Assembly (NCBI RefSeq): GCF_039542385.1
Contig: NZ_BAABIA010000011.1
Span: forward strand, 124,001-188,000
Length of the DNA: 64,000 bases
Reading direction: 5' to 3'
Origin: Prosthecobacter algae
GTDB taxonomy: Bacteria > Verrucomicrobiota > Verrucomicrobiia > Verrucomicrobiales > Verrucomicrobiaceae
This document shows, piece after piece, positions 9,098 to 19,106 of this stretch (the first letter of the stretch is position 1; every line of letters starts with the position of its first letter). The position numbers were made by a program, and so were the translations under genes. Below the pieces are notes generated by a model, which saw only the letters and a list, made by a program, of their open reading frames with translations, was not told the DNA's origin and did no database searches.

Positions 9098-10147
9098 ATG
9101 ACCGCTGCCCTGATGAAATCTGTGCTGTCTGCCCTCCTTCTTATGCTTTCATTCCCTGCTGCCGCCGAAGATGACTGGGCTTCCCTCACCCCACTGCCAG
9201 ATGCTGAAGGCTTTGCGGGTTCCTTTGCAGGGGTGTCCTCAGGGGCACTGCTGGTGGCGGGCGGCACCCATTTCCCCGACAAGAGGCCCTGGGAAGGCGG
9301 AACGAAAGTCTGGTATGACACCATTTACGCCTTGGAAAAACCTGACGGCAAATGGGTGAAGGCGGGAAAGCTGCCCAGGCCAAATGGCTACGGAGTTTCC
9401 ATCACCACGGAGGATGGGCTCATCTGCATCGGCGGTGGAGATGCCACTGCCAATTTCCGGGATGTCTTCCGCCTGCGTTATGCCGAAGGCAAAATCACCA
9501 CCCAGGCGCTGCCCATGCTTCCCAAGCCCTGCGCCTTCATGGCGGGGGTGGAGATGAACGGCACGGTCTATGTGGCGGGAGGAATCGAAACTCCTGCTGC
9601 AACAGCCGCTCTGGGCACACTCTGGGCGCTGGACCTGAAACAGACGGGTGAAGGCTGGCGTGAACTGGCCCCCTGCCCTGGTTCGGCCCGCATTCTGGCC
9701 ACGATGGCGGCCTGTGATGGCATGCTGTACTTCATCAGTGGTGCCGCCTTAAAACCCGATGTGGGGGGCAAACCTGCACGCGTGTGGCTGAATGATGCGT
9801 GGAGCTTTCGACCTAACCAGGGATGGAAAAAAATAGCGGACATCCCCCGGGTGGCGGTGGCCGCCCCCAGCCCAGCTCCTGTCGTGGACGGGCACATTTT
9901 TATCTTGGGAGGCGATGACGGGGCGCTGGTTGACTTTGAGCCGAAAGAAAAGCATCCCGGGTTCCCTCGCGAAATTCTTTCCTATCATCCCGGCAGCAAT
10001 ACCTGGAACGGTGTCGGTGAGCTCCCCTTTTCCCTTGTGACCTCCCCTTCCGTGGAGTGGCTGGGCTGCACCGTCATCGCCGGTGGCGAGGCCCGCCCAG
10101 GGAAGAGATCCCCTGCCGTCTGGAGGGGGCGCTTGGTGGCACCTTGA
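9098..10147 (+). CDS. Exported kelch-repeat protein, NanM-like (N-acetylneuraminate epimerase family)
   Basis: A 349-residue kelch propeller with a signal peptide (LLLMLSFPAAAE). Repeats carry the GG-x-Y/W pattern of kelch blades (LLVAGG, ICIGGG, VYVAGG, IFILGG). NanM proteins convert alpha- to beta-Neu5Ac in the periplasm before uptake. The motif VAGGTHFPDKRPWEGG followed by KVWYDTIYAL is characteristic of this family in my recollection. The ATG at 9113 (MKSVL) is an alternative start. Divergence from the sialidase-like gene across about 144 bp suggests shared regulation. No NanA lyase, NanK, NanE or sialic-acid transporter is present in the window, so the pathway is incomplete here. Confidence 0.8.
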   Translation: MTAALMKSVLSALLLMLSFPAAAEDDWASLTPLPDAEGFAGSFAGVSSGALLVAGGTHFPDKRPWEGGTKVWYDTIYALEKPDGKWVKAGKLPRPNGYGVSITTEDGLICIGGGDATANFRDVFRLRYAEGKITTQALPMLPKPCAFMAGVEMNGTVYVAGGIETPAATAALGTLWALDLKQTGEGWRELAPCPGSARILATMAACDGMLYFISGAALKPDVGGKPARVWLNDAWSFRPNQGWKKIADIPRVAVAAPSPAPVVDGHIFILGGDDGALVDFEPKEKHPGFPREILSYHPGSNTWNGVGELPFSLVTSPSVEWLGCTVIAGGEARPGKRSPAVWRGRLVAP

Positions 10148-10190
10148 TTGGACTTGACCACTTATCGAAGAATCCCCTAATCTAGGAGGC

Positions 10191-10589
10191 ATGAGAAAAT
10201 CCTGTCTGCTCATCGTCGGAGTCTTCTTTGTTTCCGTTCTCAGTGCGGCACCTTTGTTCAGGGCTGTGCAGGATGCCACAGAGGCTCTTCAGGCCGGGCC
10301 CAAGAGCCGACCTTCCGTCTCTTTTTATCTTGAAGAAAACTTCAAGGGTCGGTTGAACCGGCTGAAGGCCCCCGCAGATTTCCCCGGCTCTGCCGAGCTG
10401 AAAAAGGTGGGCATTCCCAATGATAGCCTTCTCTCCATGAAAGTCCCAGCCGGGGTAAAGGTCAGTGTTTTTGATGCGGATGACTACGGAGGAGACAGCC
10501 TGACCTTCACGGAAGGCGAACACGCCACCTTGGGAAAGCTGGCTCGCCGAATCAGCTCCATGAAGGTGGAGCTGATAAAACCCGAGTGA
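10191..10589 (+). CDS. Small secreted beta/gamma-crystallin-like protein
   Basis: A 132-residue protein with a signal peptide (residues 1-19, ending VLSAA). After a linker come two Greek-key-like halves: VSFYLEENFKG and, after NDSLLS, VSVFDADDYGGDSLTFTEGE, ending RRISSM. The aromatic-x-x-x-x-aromatic-x-G pattern and the terminal SS match beta/gamma-crystallin motifs. NDSLLS resembles the (N/D)(N/D)xx(S/T)S calcium site but has Leu at the fifth position, so calcium binding is uncertain. AGGAGG lies only one base before the ATG, too close to act as a normal ribosome site. Its function is unknown; envelope or matrix protection is a guess. Neighbours give no clear link. Confidence 0.7.
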   Translation: MRKSCLLIVGVFFVSVLSAAPLFRAVQDATEALQAGPKSRPSVSFYLEENFKGRLNRLKAPADFPGSAELKKVGIPNDSLLSMKVPAGVKVSVFDADDYGGDSLTFTEGEHATLGKLARRISSMKVELIKPE

Positions 10590-10599
10590 CGGCCTTCTG

Positions 10600-11481
10600 T
10601 CAGGGTGCGAACTCCACCACCACGGCGGTGCAGTTGTCTTTGCCAGATTCAGCCACCGCTCGTTCCACCATTTTAAAAGCCTTGGGCTGCTCTGAAGGAG
10701 TTTTCAGATACTCCTCGATACGGGCGTCCCAAAGCCCATCGGTGATGCCATCGCTGCAGAGCAGAAACTTGTCCCCTGGGTGGCAGCTTACCGCGCCGAA
10801 ATGCGGATTGAGAATCTGATGGCCGGCCCCGAGGGCCTGGTTCAGCACATTGCGACCGGGATGGGTTCTTGCCTGGCGTTCGTTGATGTCCCCTTTGCGC
10901 CGTAGCCAGCCGACATAACTGTGGTCATGCGTCACCTGCATCATGCCGCCACCGGCAGGGAGGTAGTAGATGCGGCTGTCGCCAATGTGGCCGAAATGCA
11001 TCCAGCCGGGGGAAAAGCAGGCCAGGCTGAGCGTGGCCCCCATGCCGGAACATTCCGCGTAGGAGCGCCCCATGCGGTTCAGTTCCGCATGCACGTGGCC
11101 GAAGATTTCCTCCAGAGCATCATTGACCCCGCTGGCCAGTCTCTGGGCCGCCAGGCGATAAACACGCGGCATCAGGCGCGTGATCCTTTCCACCGCCGTG
11201 CGGCTGGCAAATTCACCGGCATTGGCCCCGCCCATGCCATCGCTCACGGCAAAGACAAAGTCGCTGTGGTCCAGATTGGATTCTCCCACTTTGCCCAGAT
11301 AGCGGATCTCCTGGGCATCGTAGGCCAGCGCCAGAAAGGCATCTTCGTTGTTCTTGCGCACTCGGCCGACATGGGTCATGCCGGACCATGAAAGAGCGGA
11401 AGGTTGGGAGACGGGTTGGGAGTCTGAGTCTGGAATCACGGGCTGGGAGAAAAGATGTCGCAGCCCCCCGCCCTGCGGCAA
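10600..11481 (-). CDS. PP2C-family protein serine/threonine phosphatase
   Basis: A cytoplasmic PPM/PP2C phosphatase of the PrpC/Stp type that removes phosphate from Ser/Thr residues. All core motifs are visible: GRVRKNNEDAF, SDGMGGANAGE, GHIGDSRIYYL, CSDGITDGLW and GKDNCTAVVV, supplying the Asp residues that hold two Mn/Mg ions. The reading frame opens with a TTG at 11481; the ATG at 11379 (MTHVGRV) would begin right at the domain, so the true start is unsettled. It lies 39 bases downstream of a minimal kinase-like gene on the same strand, and the two probably form an operon. Confidence 0.92.
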   Translation of the reverse strand: MPQGGGLRHLFSQPVIPDSDSQPVSQPSALSWSGMTHVGRVRKNNEDAFLALAYDAQEIRYLGKVGESNLDHSDFVFAVSDGMGGANAGEFASRTAVERITRLMPRVYRLAAQRLASGVNDALEEIFGHVHAELNRMGRSYAECSGMGATLSLACFSPGWMHFGHIGDSRIYYLPAGGGMMQVTHDHSYVGWLRRKGDINERQARTHPGRNVLNQALGAGHQILNPHFGAVSCHPGDKFLLCSDGITDGLWDARIEEYLKTPSEQPKAFKMVERAVAESGKDNCTAVVVEFAP

Positions 11482-11520
11482 GACATTTGCAGGGGACGTG
11501 TGGACAAATCCGCGTTTTTG

Positions 11521-11955
11521 TCACCAGCCCCGGGGGCCTTGCTCATGGGGATCCGGCTCTGGAGGCGGTGGCCCCAGGTCCGGCTTATCCAGAATGGTGG
11601 CAAACTCGAAATCAATGAGGCAAAACCGGCTCAGATGGGGGTTGTAAGTCACATTGCGGGTGTAGGGATCTTCATGCCGGACTCCATACTGCTCCAGTTC
11701 CGCAAACAGCAGGCGCAGACGGTCCTCCGTGATGTGGTCCACACGGCTGCCGCAATTGCTCGTCACCAGGTGCAGTTTCTCAGGATCGGCTTCGAGCACT
11801 TTCGGTACAAACGGGCAGCCCTGCTTTTCCAGATAGCGCAGCACCCGAACCTCATGATCAAAGCGTTCCTGCGCCATGTGGCCCCTGAAGGTCTTGTGTA
11901 CACGCCCATCGTAGCCGAGACGAACGAGGGCACGGGCGGTGTTTTTAGCTTCCAT
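11521..11955 (-). CDS. Minimal protein-kinase-like protein
   Basis: A 144-residue protein with a much reduced kinase-like fold. Visible elements are a possible beta-3 lysine (K21 in VHKTFRG), a helix-C glutamate (E35), a catalytic loop HEDPYTRN (H94, D96, N101) and a metal-binding IDFE (D115), the order seen in Bud32, RIO and aminoglycoside-kinase-like enzymes. A glycine-rich loop is hardly recognisable and the C-lobe after IDFE is only about 30 residues, ending in a Pro-rich tail. The ATG at 11955 is the only in-frame ATG; a stop lies just upstream. It precedes the PP2C gene. Kinase activity is inference, not established. Confidence 0.6.
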   Translation of the reverse strand: MEAKNTARALVRLGYDGRVHKTFRGHMAQERFDHEVRVLRYLEKQGCPFVPKVLEADPEKLHLVTSNCGSRVDHITEDRLRLLFAELEQYGVRHEDPYTRNVTYNPHLSRFCLIDFEFATILDKPDLGPPPPEPDPHEQGPRGW

Positions 11956-12056
11956 GAGACGCGACTTAACTGCGGCTCACCGCCCCCGGCAAGGACGGCT
12001 GACAGGAAGATGACGAGCATCTTTTTTCACTGCTGTTGAAAAAATCATTTCTGTTT

Positions 12057-12072
12057 TGGCATAACCCATGCT
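12057..12072 (+). promoter_or_regulatory. Probable sigma-54 (-24/-12) promoter of glnII
   Basis: TGGCAT, five bases, then ATGCT gives GG and GC dinucleotides at the exact spacing required by RpoN (consensus TGGCAC-N5-TTGC). Transcription would start near 12083, leaving a leader of about 64 bases before the glnII ATG. Nitrogen control of glutamine synthetase through sigma-54 is well known in other bacteria. I could not find a clear NtrC palindrome upstream. Confidence 0.6.
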
Positions 12073-12146
12073 TCATCGCATCGCACGGTAACGATGTAGG
12101 TCACTCTCCATCCAGCCCTCATATACATAAGTCGAACACCACAACC

Positions 12147-13166
<1,020 letters not shown>

Positions 13167-13200
13167 TTGAGTTTCGACAACACGGATCACTCTCCCAGCG

Positions 13201-13232
13201 AAGCGTCGCCCCTCACCGGGCGGCGCTTTTTT
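13201..13232 (+). terminator. Rho-independent terminator of glnII
   Basis: A nine-pair stem (GCGTCGCCC at 13203-13211 with GGGCGGCGC at 13218-13226, one G-T pair), a six-base loop and a run of six Ts follow the glnII stop by 35 bases. Confidence 0.9.
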
Positions 13233-13278
13233 GGTTACAGGATGGGATGCGGATGACGGGAGAAATTAATGGAGCCAC

Positions 13279-13314
13279 AAAAAAGCTCCGCAGCCAGGGA
13301 GGCTGCGGAGCTTT
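13279..13314 (-). terminator. Rho-independent terminator of htpG
   Basis: A perfect 14-pair inverted repeat (AAAGCTCCGCAGCC at 13282-13295 and its complement at 13301-13314) with a five-base loop. On the minus strand it ends in a T-run, 25 bases after the htpG stop. On the plus strand it is followed by CTTTGATTT, so it may also back up glnII termination. Confidence 0.9.
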
Positions 13315-13339
13315 GATTTAGACAGAACTGAAAGCGGCC

Positions 13340-15193
13340 TTACTTGGCCAGCAGACGCTCCATGATCTTCTCCGTGCGGGCGACGATGCGCTGAGGGTCA
13401 TCCAGCAGACCAGCGGAAAGCAGGGCGTTGTCCAGCACCTGCTCGGCGATGAGCTGGGCGCTTTCACCGTCAGACTGGCTGAGGCTGGAAAGCTTTTTCA
13501 CGATTTCGTGGCGAGGATTGATCTCCAGAATCACCTTCGGTGCTTCCACCTCATCGGGCTTCATGGCGCGCATCATCTGGCGCATCTGTGGGGTCATCTC
13601 ACCATCCGGGGTGATGGCCAGGGCCGGGCTGTTCACCAGGCGTTTACCACTGCGCACTTCTTCCACGCCAGAGGTCAGGCTGTCCTTCAGCCAGCCGCAA
13701 AGCGTAGCGGTATCGCTTTCACTGAGGGCTTCCCCTTCCCCGGCGATTTCACCCAGGTCCACTTCATTGGAGTTCACAGCCTGGAGCTGCTTGCCATCAA
13801 ATTCACGCAGGCTGGTGACCACGTATTCATCGATGGACTCATAGAGGTACAGCACTTCATAGCCCTTCGACTTGAAAGCTTCCACGTAAGGTCCGGTCTC
13901 GATGGTTTTGCGTGAAGGTGCCACCTGGTAATAGATGGCCTTTTGGTCTTCCTTCATGCGGGAGACATAGTCGGCCAGGCCGATCACTTCCGCCTCGCCG
14001 GTAAGGCTGGATTCAAAACGCAGCAGCTTGGCGATGGCGTCGCGGTTCAGGAAATCGGTTGCCACGCCTTCTTTGAAGAAACGGCTGAATTTCGCGTAGA
14101 ACTCTTGGAACTTCTTGGAGTCCTCCTGCGCCTCTTTGTCCAGGAACTTGAGCAGGCGCTTCGTCACCACCTCACCCAGCTTGCGCACCAGGGCGCTGTC
14201 CTGCATGGATTCGCGGGAGATGTTCAGGGGCAGGTCTTCGCTGTCGATGACACCGCGGACAAACCGCATCCACTCAGGGAGCAGCTTTTTCGGGCGCGGG
14301 TCGATGAGGACCTTCTTGCAATAAAGGCCCACGCCGGGCTCCATCTGGCCCATGCCAAAAGATTCCATGTTCTGTTCCGGCAGGAACAGCAGGGCATTGA
14401 TCACCAGCGGGGCGTCAGCCTGGAAGTGCAGGCGGTAGCTGGGCTCATCAAAAGCGTGGGCGGTGAACTGGTAGAAGGCTTTGTACTGCTCTTCGGTGAC
14501 CTCATCTTTGCTCTTCAGCCAGATGGCCTCCACCGTGTTCACGCGCTCGCCATTGAGCTGGATCGGGAAGCTGACGAAATTCGAATACTTCGCCAGAATG
14601 GCCTTCACGCGGTCTGGGCGGCAGAATTCCAGAGCATCCTCCTTGAGCTTGATGACGATTTTGCAGCCGCGGACCTGGTCTGGAGCATCCTCGATGCTGT
14701 AGGTGCCGGCACCGCTGCTGGCCCAGACGAGGTGCTCCCCGTCCTGCCTCCAGGAATGGGTGTAAACTTGGACTTCATCAGCCACCATGAAGGCGCTGTA
14801 AAAGCCCACGCCGAACTGGCCGATCAGGCTCGCATCACCTGACTTGCCCGCGTTTTTCAGGGCGGCGGCAAAGGCCTTGGAACCGGAATGGGCGATGGTG
14901 CCCAGGTTTTCCACCAGTTCCGCCCGGGTCATGCCGATGCCGTGATCAGCAATCGTCAGCGTGCCAGCGGTTTCATCCGTCGTGATGGTGATCTCCAGCG
15001 GCAGTTCAGCCCCGAAAACATCATTCTCGGTGAGCTGGGTCAGGCGCATCTTCTCCAGGGAATCGGAGGCATTGGAGACCAGTTCGCGGATGAAGATCTC
15101 GCGGTCGGTGTAGAGGCTGTGGATCACAATGTCCAGGACCTGTTTCACCTCAGCCTGGAACTCATGCGTGCTTGCAGTGGTCGTGTTGCTCAT
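13340..15193 (-). CDS. htpG: Chaperone HtpG (bacterial Hsp90)
   Basis: ATP-dependent cytoplasmic Hsp90 chaperone. The N-terminal GHKL ATPase domain carries IRELVSNASDS, DHGIGMT, GTIAHSG and GQFGVGFYSAFMV; the middle domain holds YCKKVLIDPR and LPLNISRE; a C-terminal dimerisation region follows. The preferred ATG at 15193 (MSNTTTASTHEF) gives about 617 residues, the usual length. The frame stays open 26 codons further upstream, but that extension is unlike the family. No CIRCE-type operator is seen upstream. It is a single gene, convergent with glnII, with its own terminator. Confidence 0.96.
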   Translation of the reverse strand: MSNTTTASTHEFQAEVKQVLDIVIHSLYTDREIFIRELVSNASDSLEKMRLTQLTENDVFGAELPLEITITTDETAGTLTIADHGIGMTRAELVENLGTIAHSGSKAFAAALKNAGKSGDASLIGQFGVGFYSAFMVADEVQVYTHSWRQDGEHLVWASSGAGTYSIEDAPDQVRGCKIVIKLKEDALEFCRPDRVKAILAKYSNFVSFPIQLNGERVNTVEAIWLKSKDEVTEEQYKAFYQFTAHAFDEPSYRLHFQADAPLVINALLFLPEQNMESFGMGQMEPGVGLYCKKVLIDPRPKKLLPEWMRFVRGVIDSEDLPLNISRESMQDSALVRKLGEVVTKRLLKFLDKEAQEDSKKFQEFYAKFSRFFKEGVATDFLNRDAIAKLLRFESSLTGEAEVIGLADYVSRMKEDQKAIYYQVAPSRKTIETGPYVEAFKSKGYEVLYLYESIDEYVVTSLREFDGKQLQAVNSNEVDLGEIAGEGEALSESDTATLCGWLKDSLTSGVEEVRSGKRLVNSPALAITPDGEMTPQMRQMMRAMKPDEVEAPKVILEINPRHEIVKKLSSLSQSDGESAQLIAEQVLDNALLSAGLLDDPQRIVARTEKIMERLLAK

Positions 15194-15349
15194 AGGTAGG
15201 GGGTGATGAATAAGTGAGGTTTTGTGAGTTAAAAGGGGCGCAGAGAATAGATGGTCTGTCGCCTCTGTCAAAGCTCAGGTGGCCCCAGTCTTCAAGATGG
15301 GGCCCCTCCTCACTGCAACAGTGCGGTAGGAGGTGTAAAAAGACCGCTT

Positions 15350-18300
15350 TTACTCCTCCTGACCGTCGCCGCCCAGATTCAGCATGCCTTGGGATTGGAG
15401 CTGAAGCGTCAGGCGCTCCAGTGCGGTGCCGAGGTCATCGTCGTTTTGGAAGGATGTGCTCGTCATTGGCAGATCCAGGACGCCCTTGAAGGCGATGCGT
15501 TCAATCACACTCAGGCTGCTATCGGGGCCACCAGGGACCTCCACATGATCACACTGCCCCCCCAGGGTGCGAGGGGCCAGGGTTTGCTCGGCACCTGGCG
15601 ATAGTTTGACGAGGCTGTTGGCTCCTTGAAACCAGCGCATGGAGCGGTAGGAAAAAGGGCTGTCTCCCTCCTCCACACTGCTGAAAACCGTCTGCGATTG
15701 GGCGGCTGCCTGGGTGCTGTCCACCCGCAGTGCGGCCAGAGATTGCACGGTGAAGCTTTTGTAGCTGCCGTTCTGCATGATCAGCACCATGACCCCCACG
15801 GGTGTTGGCTGGGCGTTTCGTTCGATCATGAGATAACCGGTCAAAGCCGTTCGTGGCGGGTTGCTGCCGCCCAGGCTCTGCCCGGTGCCCGTCAGCTTGT
15901 AGATCAGGACTCCCGGCTCGCGGATGCCCAGCCAGGCGGTCGCGGTGGCTTTCATCTTCGCCCGGGTGGCAGTCACCGTGTAGGCACCTGAATTCGGGGC
16001 CAAAGCTTCAGGCACAGTCAGTGTGGAATAGATGGCGCCGGCAATCGGCTTGCCATTGAAGGACCACTGATAGCTGACCCCCATGTCGCTGCCGGACACA
16101 TCCGCCTCAAAAACGGCACTCTCTCCCGCATTCACGAATTGATTTGCCGGCACGCTTTCGAAGGTCAGCGATTCCCCCACGGTGAGACTGGCAGCTTCAG
16201 AGATGCTGCGTCCATACCGTCCGGTAACCACGCAGTCATAGGCTCCTTCGTTTGCCTTTTGGACGTTGGCGATGACCAGCTCGGGCGATACCGCCTTGGC
16301 CAGATGGACTTTGTTGCGCCGCCATTGAAACTGGAGATCCACCTCTGGCTCCACAACCACGCTGAAGCGCGCTTCCTGACCCGTGGCGATCGCCACTGAG
16401 GCAGGTTGTCCGGAGATGATGGGCGTGCCTCCGATCAGGGATACCGCGACAGCCGTAGAGACGGTTTTTTCACCTGCGTTGCTTACCACCACGTCATAGT
16501 TTGCCACAGGTTCCGTGACTGTTTGGCCGGATAGGACAAGCTGCGGTCCGGTAGCACCGGCGATGGGGGATCCGTTCTTGCGCCAGACATAGGTGAATGG
16601 CGGAGTGCCGACAGCCAGGACGCTCAAGTGTAGTTCACCCTCGGTGGGCAGGTAACCGCCCACCGGCTGCTGCACGATGCGCAACGGAGCCAGTATGGTG
16701 AGGAAGGCCGTCTGGGAGATGGCGGTGCCCAGATCTCCGGTGATGACCACGTCATAGGCACCTTGATGAAAATCTTTCAAAACAGGGAGCAAAAGGGTGG
16801 GGCCGGTGGCCTTGGCGATGGCCCGGCCATTCTGTCGCCACTGATACTTCAGTCCGGTGCCACGGGCGACAACGGTGAAGGAGACGGAGTCCCCTGGCCT
16901 TTTCGTTTGGGGCTGTGGCTGGGCGGTAATAAAAGGATCTATCACCGTGAGCACGGCCTTTTGGGAAGTGGCTCCTGAATTTTCCACAGCAATGACCACA
17001 TCGTATTCCCCCTGGAAGCTTTTGCTCATCTCAGGGATCAGGTAGGAAGAGGCCGTCGCGCCGGGGATCGGGTGCCCTTCAAAACGCCACTGGTAGGTGA
17101 CGGGTCGGGTGCTCCTCACCTTGGCTGTGAGGGTGGCTGGAGCCCCGACAGGAATGGTCTGGGATTGCGGATCGGTGGCGAAGCTGGGGGTGTCAAATCC
17201 ACGTCCCGTGGCCAGTCGGACAGCGGTATTGCTGTAGTCCGGGTGGGGGAGGAAATCGGTCTCCTGGATTTGGGTTCTCGGCTCCAGGGCATGGGTGGCC
17301 GCCATCGTCCTCAAGGTATCGCTGCCAAAATGCAAGGGATGGTCATAGGTTGACCCCTCATACTGGATGCGCAGCAAGGGATTCTCCTCCAACTCCTGCA
17401 CGGTTCGCAGCTTGAGGTCGGGGTACAAAACCGGATCGGCTCCATAAACGAAGGCCCGGGCACCAGGCTGCCGCTGGGTGTGAAAACGATCCACGGCAGA
17501 GACCGCCGAAAAGCCTCCTGTTAGGTTCACTCCATCCCAATTATACAAACGTCCACGCACTGAACGTCCAGTTGATAACTCAAGCTGCCAATTGGATGAA
17601 CCATATTCATCAAAGCGCCCGAGAACCCCATCTCGATTGAAGGCCCACCAGCGAGGTGCCTGCACGGCTGGATGATCGTACCAAGTGCCTGAAGGTTGAA
17701 AATAAGAAACGCTGTACGTCCCCACCGTCACCAGATCTGGCTGGGGGGCCAGCCCCAAAGGCAGGCGCACCTGCACCGTTTGTAGAGGTTGCGCCTCGGT
17801 CCAGTTGTAGGTGTCGTAGATGCGAATCGTGATAGGCCCAGACTCGAATTGAAGACGTTCATCCCGGGTCATCGTGAAAAAATCCGACTCCAACTCTAAA
17901 TTGTTCAATCCCATAGTCAGCGACTGCGAAAAGGCATCGTATCCAGAATCTTGTGGCATTCGGTTTGCACTTGCACTCCTTCGCCCCATCGAGAGTTTGC
18001 GAGCGTCAGCAAAACCGCCCACTTCGGTTACTCCCGTTGTTTGGAAGAGGCTTTTCCGGGTCTTGAAAACACGGTCCCTGGCCGACGAAAAAATGGCCCG
18101 GTTGTTAACCTTGATGCTGGCCAGATCTGTTCCTGAGATGACAAAGGTGAATTCGAAAGGCTTTTCGGCATCCGTGGTGGGAGGATGATGCAGTTCCAGA
18201 TGCAGCATGGCCTGTAGGCGTTTTTGATTCACCTGGAGAGGAGTGTCAAAGTCCAGCGTCCAGTTCCAGTTCCTCCAGTCATACCCAGGATGCAGGCGGT

Positions 18301-18856
18301 AGTAGCGGCCGTAGTTGGGGCTGGTCTCAGGTGCGGCGATGGCGGAGGTAAAATAAAAACCGCTCTGTTCAGCGTTTCGCAGAGGCGGGTAATTGGAATA
18401 ATAACGCTCCTTGATCGTGTGGGCGGCAGGGGTCGTTCCATCTGGCTGGGTGTTGCCATTTCTCCAGTGGACAGCATCTGCGTTGGTCAGGCGCGCCCCG
18501 CCGCCATCGAATCCTTTCGGATAACTATGGGAGATGTTGAAACCAATCAGGTTTTCCTCCCGTACGCGCAGGGCTGTGCGACCGCCGCTGACCACGGCAG
18601 AAGGCCCTTGGGACAAGGCTTCCAAGGCTTCTGGTGCAATCTCCGGGATGCGAAAGCTCCCCTGGTAGGCGGTGGGTGATGAGTCTAAAACGGGAATGCG
18701 CCAGCTATACATGTCCGGCTGGCCATCGGCGGTGCAGATGAAATGCAGGCCCACCTGACTCACCGACAGCCGGGGACTCTGCGCCATAGCGGAGCCCGTC
18801 CACAGGGTGATGAAAAGAAAGCCCAGGCAAAGGCTGCGCAGAAAGCGGGAAAGCAT
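15350..18856 (-). CDS. Large secreted protein with tandem Ig-like domains
   Basis: A 1168-residue exported protein. The signal peptide covers residues 1-25 (ending SAMAQ). Residues about 30-570 form an unrecognised N-terminal region rich in Trp and Tyr. From about 580 to 960 there are five Ig-like repeats of roughly 85 residues, each with a YQWR/F-x-x-G-x-x-I-x-x-A core and an AYDVVV or AYTVT end. A C-terminal region of about 200 residues follows. Such repeats occur in verrucomicrobial and planctomycete surface proteins and suggest adhesion or substrate display, but no enzyme motif is visible and no PEP-CTERM anchor is present. It is isolated between htpG and the topoisomerase gene. Confidence 0.85.
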   Translation of the reverse strand: MLSRFLRSLCLGFLFITLWTGSAMAQSPRLSVSQVGLHFICTADGQPDMYSWRIPVLDSSPTAYQGSFRIPEIAPEALEALSQGPSAVVSGGRTALRVREENLIGFNISHSYPKGFDGGGARLTNADAVHWRNGNTQPDGTTPAAHTIKERYYSNYPPLRNAEQSGFYFTSAIAAPETSPNYGRYYRLHPGYDWRNWNWTLDFDTPLQVNQKRLQAMLHLELHHPPTTDAEKPFEFTFVISGTDLASIKVNNRAIFSSARDRVFKTRKSLFQTTGVTEVGGFADARKLSMGRRSASANRMPQDSGYDAFSQSLTMGLNNLELESDFFTMTRDERLQFESGPITIRIYDTYNWTEAQPLQTVQVRLPLGLAPQPDLVTVGTYSVSYFQPSGTWYDHPAVQAPRWWAFNRDGVLGRFDEYGSSNWQLELSTGRSVRGRLYNWDGVNLTGGFSAVSAVDRFHTQRQPGARAFVYGADPVLYPDLKLRTVQELEENPLLRIQYEGSTYDHPLHFGSDTLRTMAATHALEPRTQIQETDFLPHPDYSNTAVRLATGRGFDTPSFATDPQSQTIPVGAPATLTAKVRSTRPVTYQWRFEGHPIPGATASSYLIPEMSKSFQGEYDVVIAVENSGATSQKAVLTVIDPFITAQPQPQTKRPGDSVSFTVVARGTGLKYQWRQNGRAIAKATGPTLLLPVLKDFHQGAYDVVITGDLGTAISQTAFLTILAPLRIVQQPVGGYLPTEGELHLSVLAVGTPPFTYVWRKNGSPIAGATGPQLVLSGQTVTEPVANYDVVVSNAGEKTVSTAVAVSLIGGTPIISGQPASVAIATGQEARFSVVVEPEVDLQFQWRRNKVHLAKAVSPELVIANVQKANEGAYDCVVTGRYGRSISEAASLTVGESLTFESVPANQFVNAGESAVFEADVSGSDMGVSYQWSFNGKPIAGAIYSTLTVPEALAPNSGAYTVTATRAKMKATATAWLGIREPGVLIYKLTGTGQSLGGSNPPRTALTGYLMIERNAQPTPVGVMVLIMQNGSYKSFTVQSLAALRVDSTQAAAQSQTVFSSVEEGDSPFSYRSMRWFQGANSLVKLSPGAEQTLAPRTLGGQCDHVEVPGGPDSSLSVIERIAFKGVLDLPMTSTSFQNDDDLGTALERLTLQLQSQGMLNLGGDGQEE

Positions 18857-19106
18857 AAACGACTCCTTTTATTACATAAAACACCTTGGGTCGAATCCTT
18901 TATGACGGATGTGGTTTCAGCGCTCCCCCTACCTGCAAAGAATGCTGGTAGGACGGTTTTCTCCTGACTGCCTCACGAAAGCCCATCCATGAGCCCAGGC
19001 TTGCCAGACGTGCGGGAGCGTCTATTCTCGCAACCCGTTTTGACAGAAGCCGCCGGGGCATGCATGTGACCGTTGCGCCTGCTGCAATCCCTTTCCCTTT
19101 AATATC

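Noticed and set aside
12036-12146. Upstream start for glnII
   Set aside because: The added 37 residues are unlike the family and the region contains the putative sigma-54 promoter.
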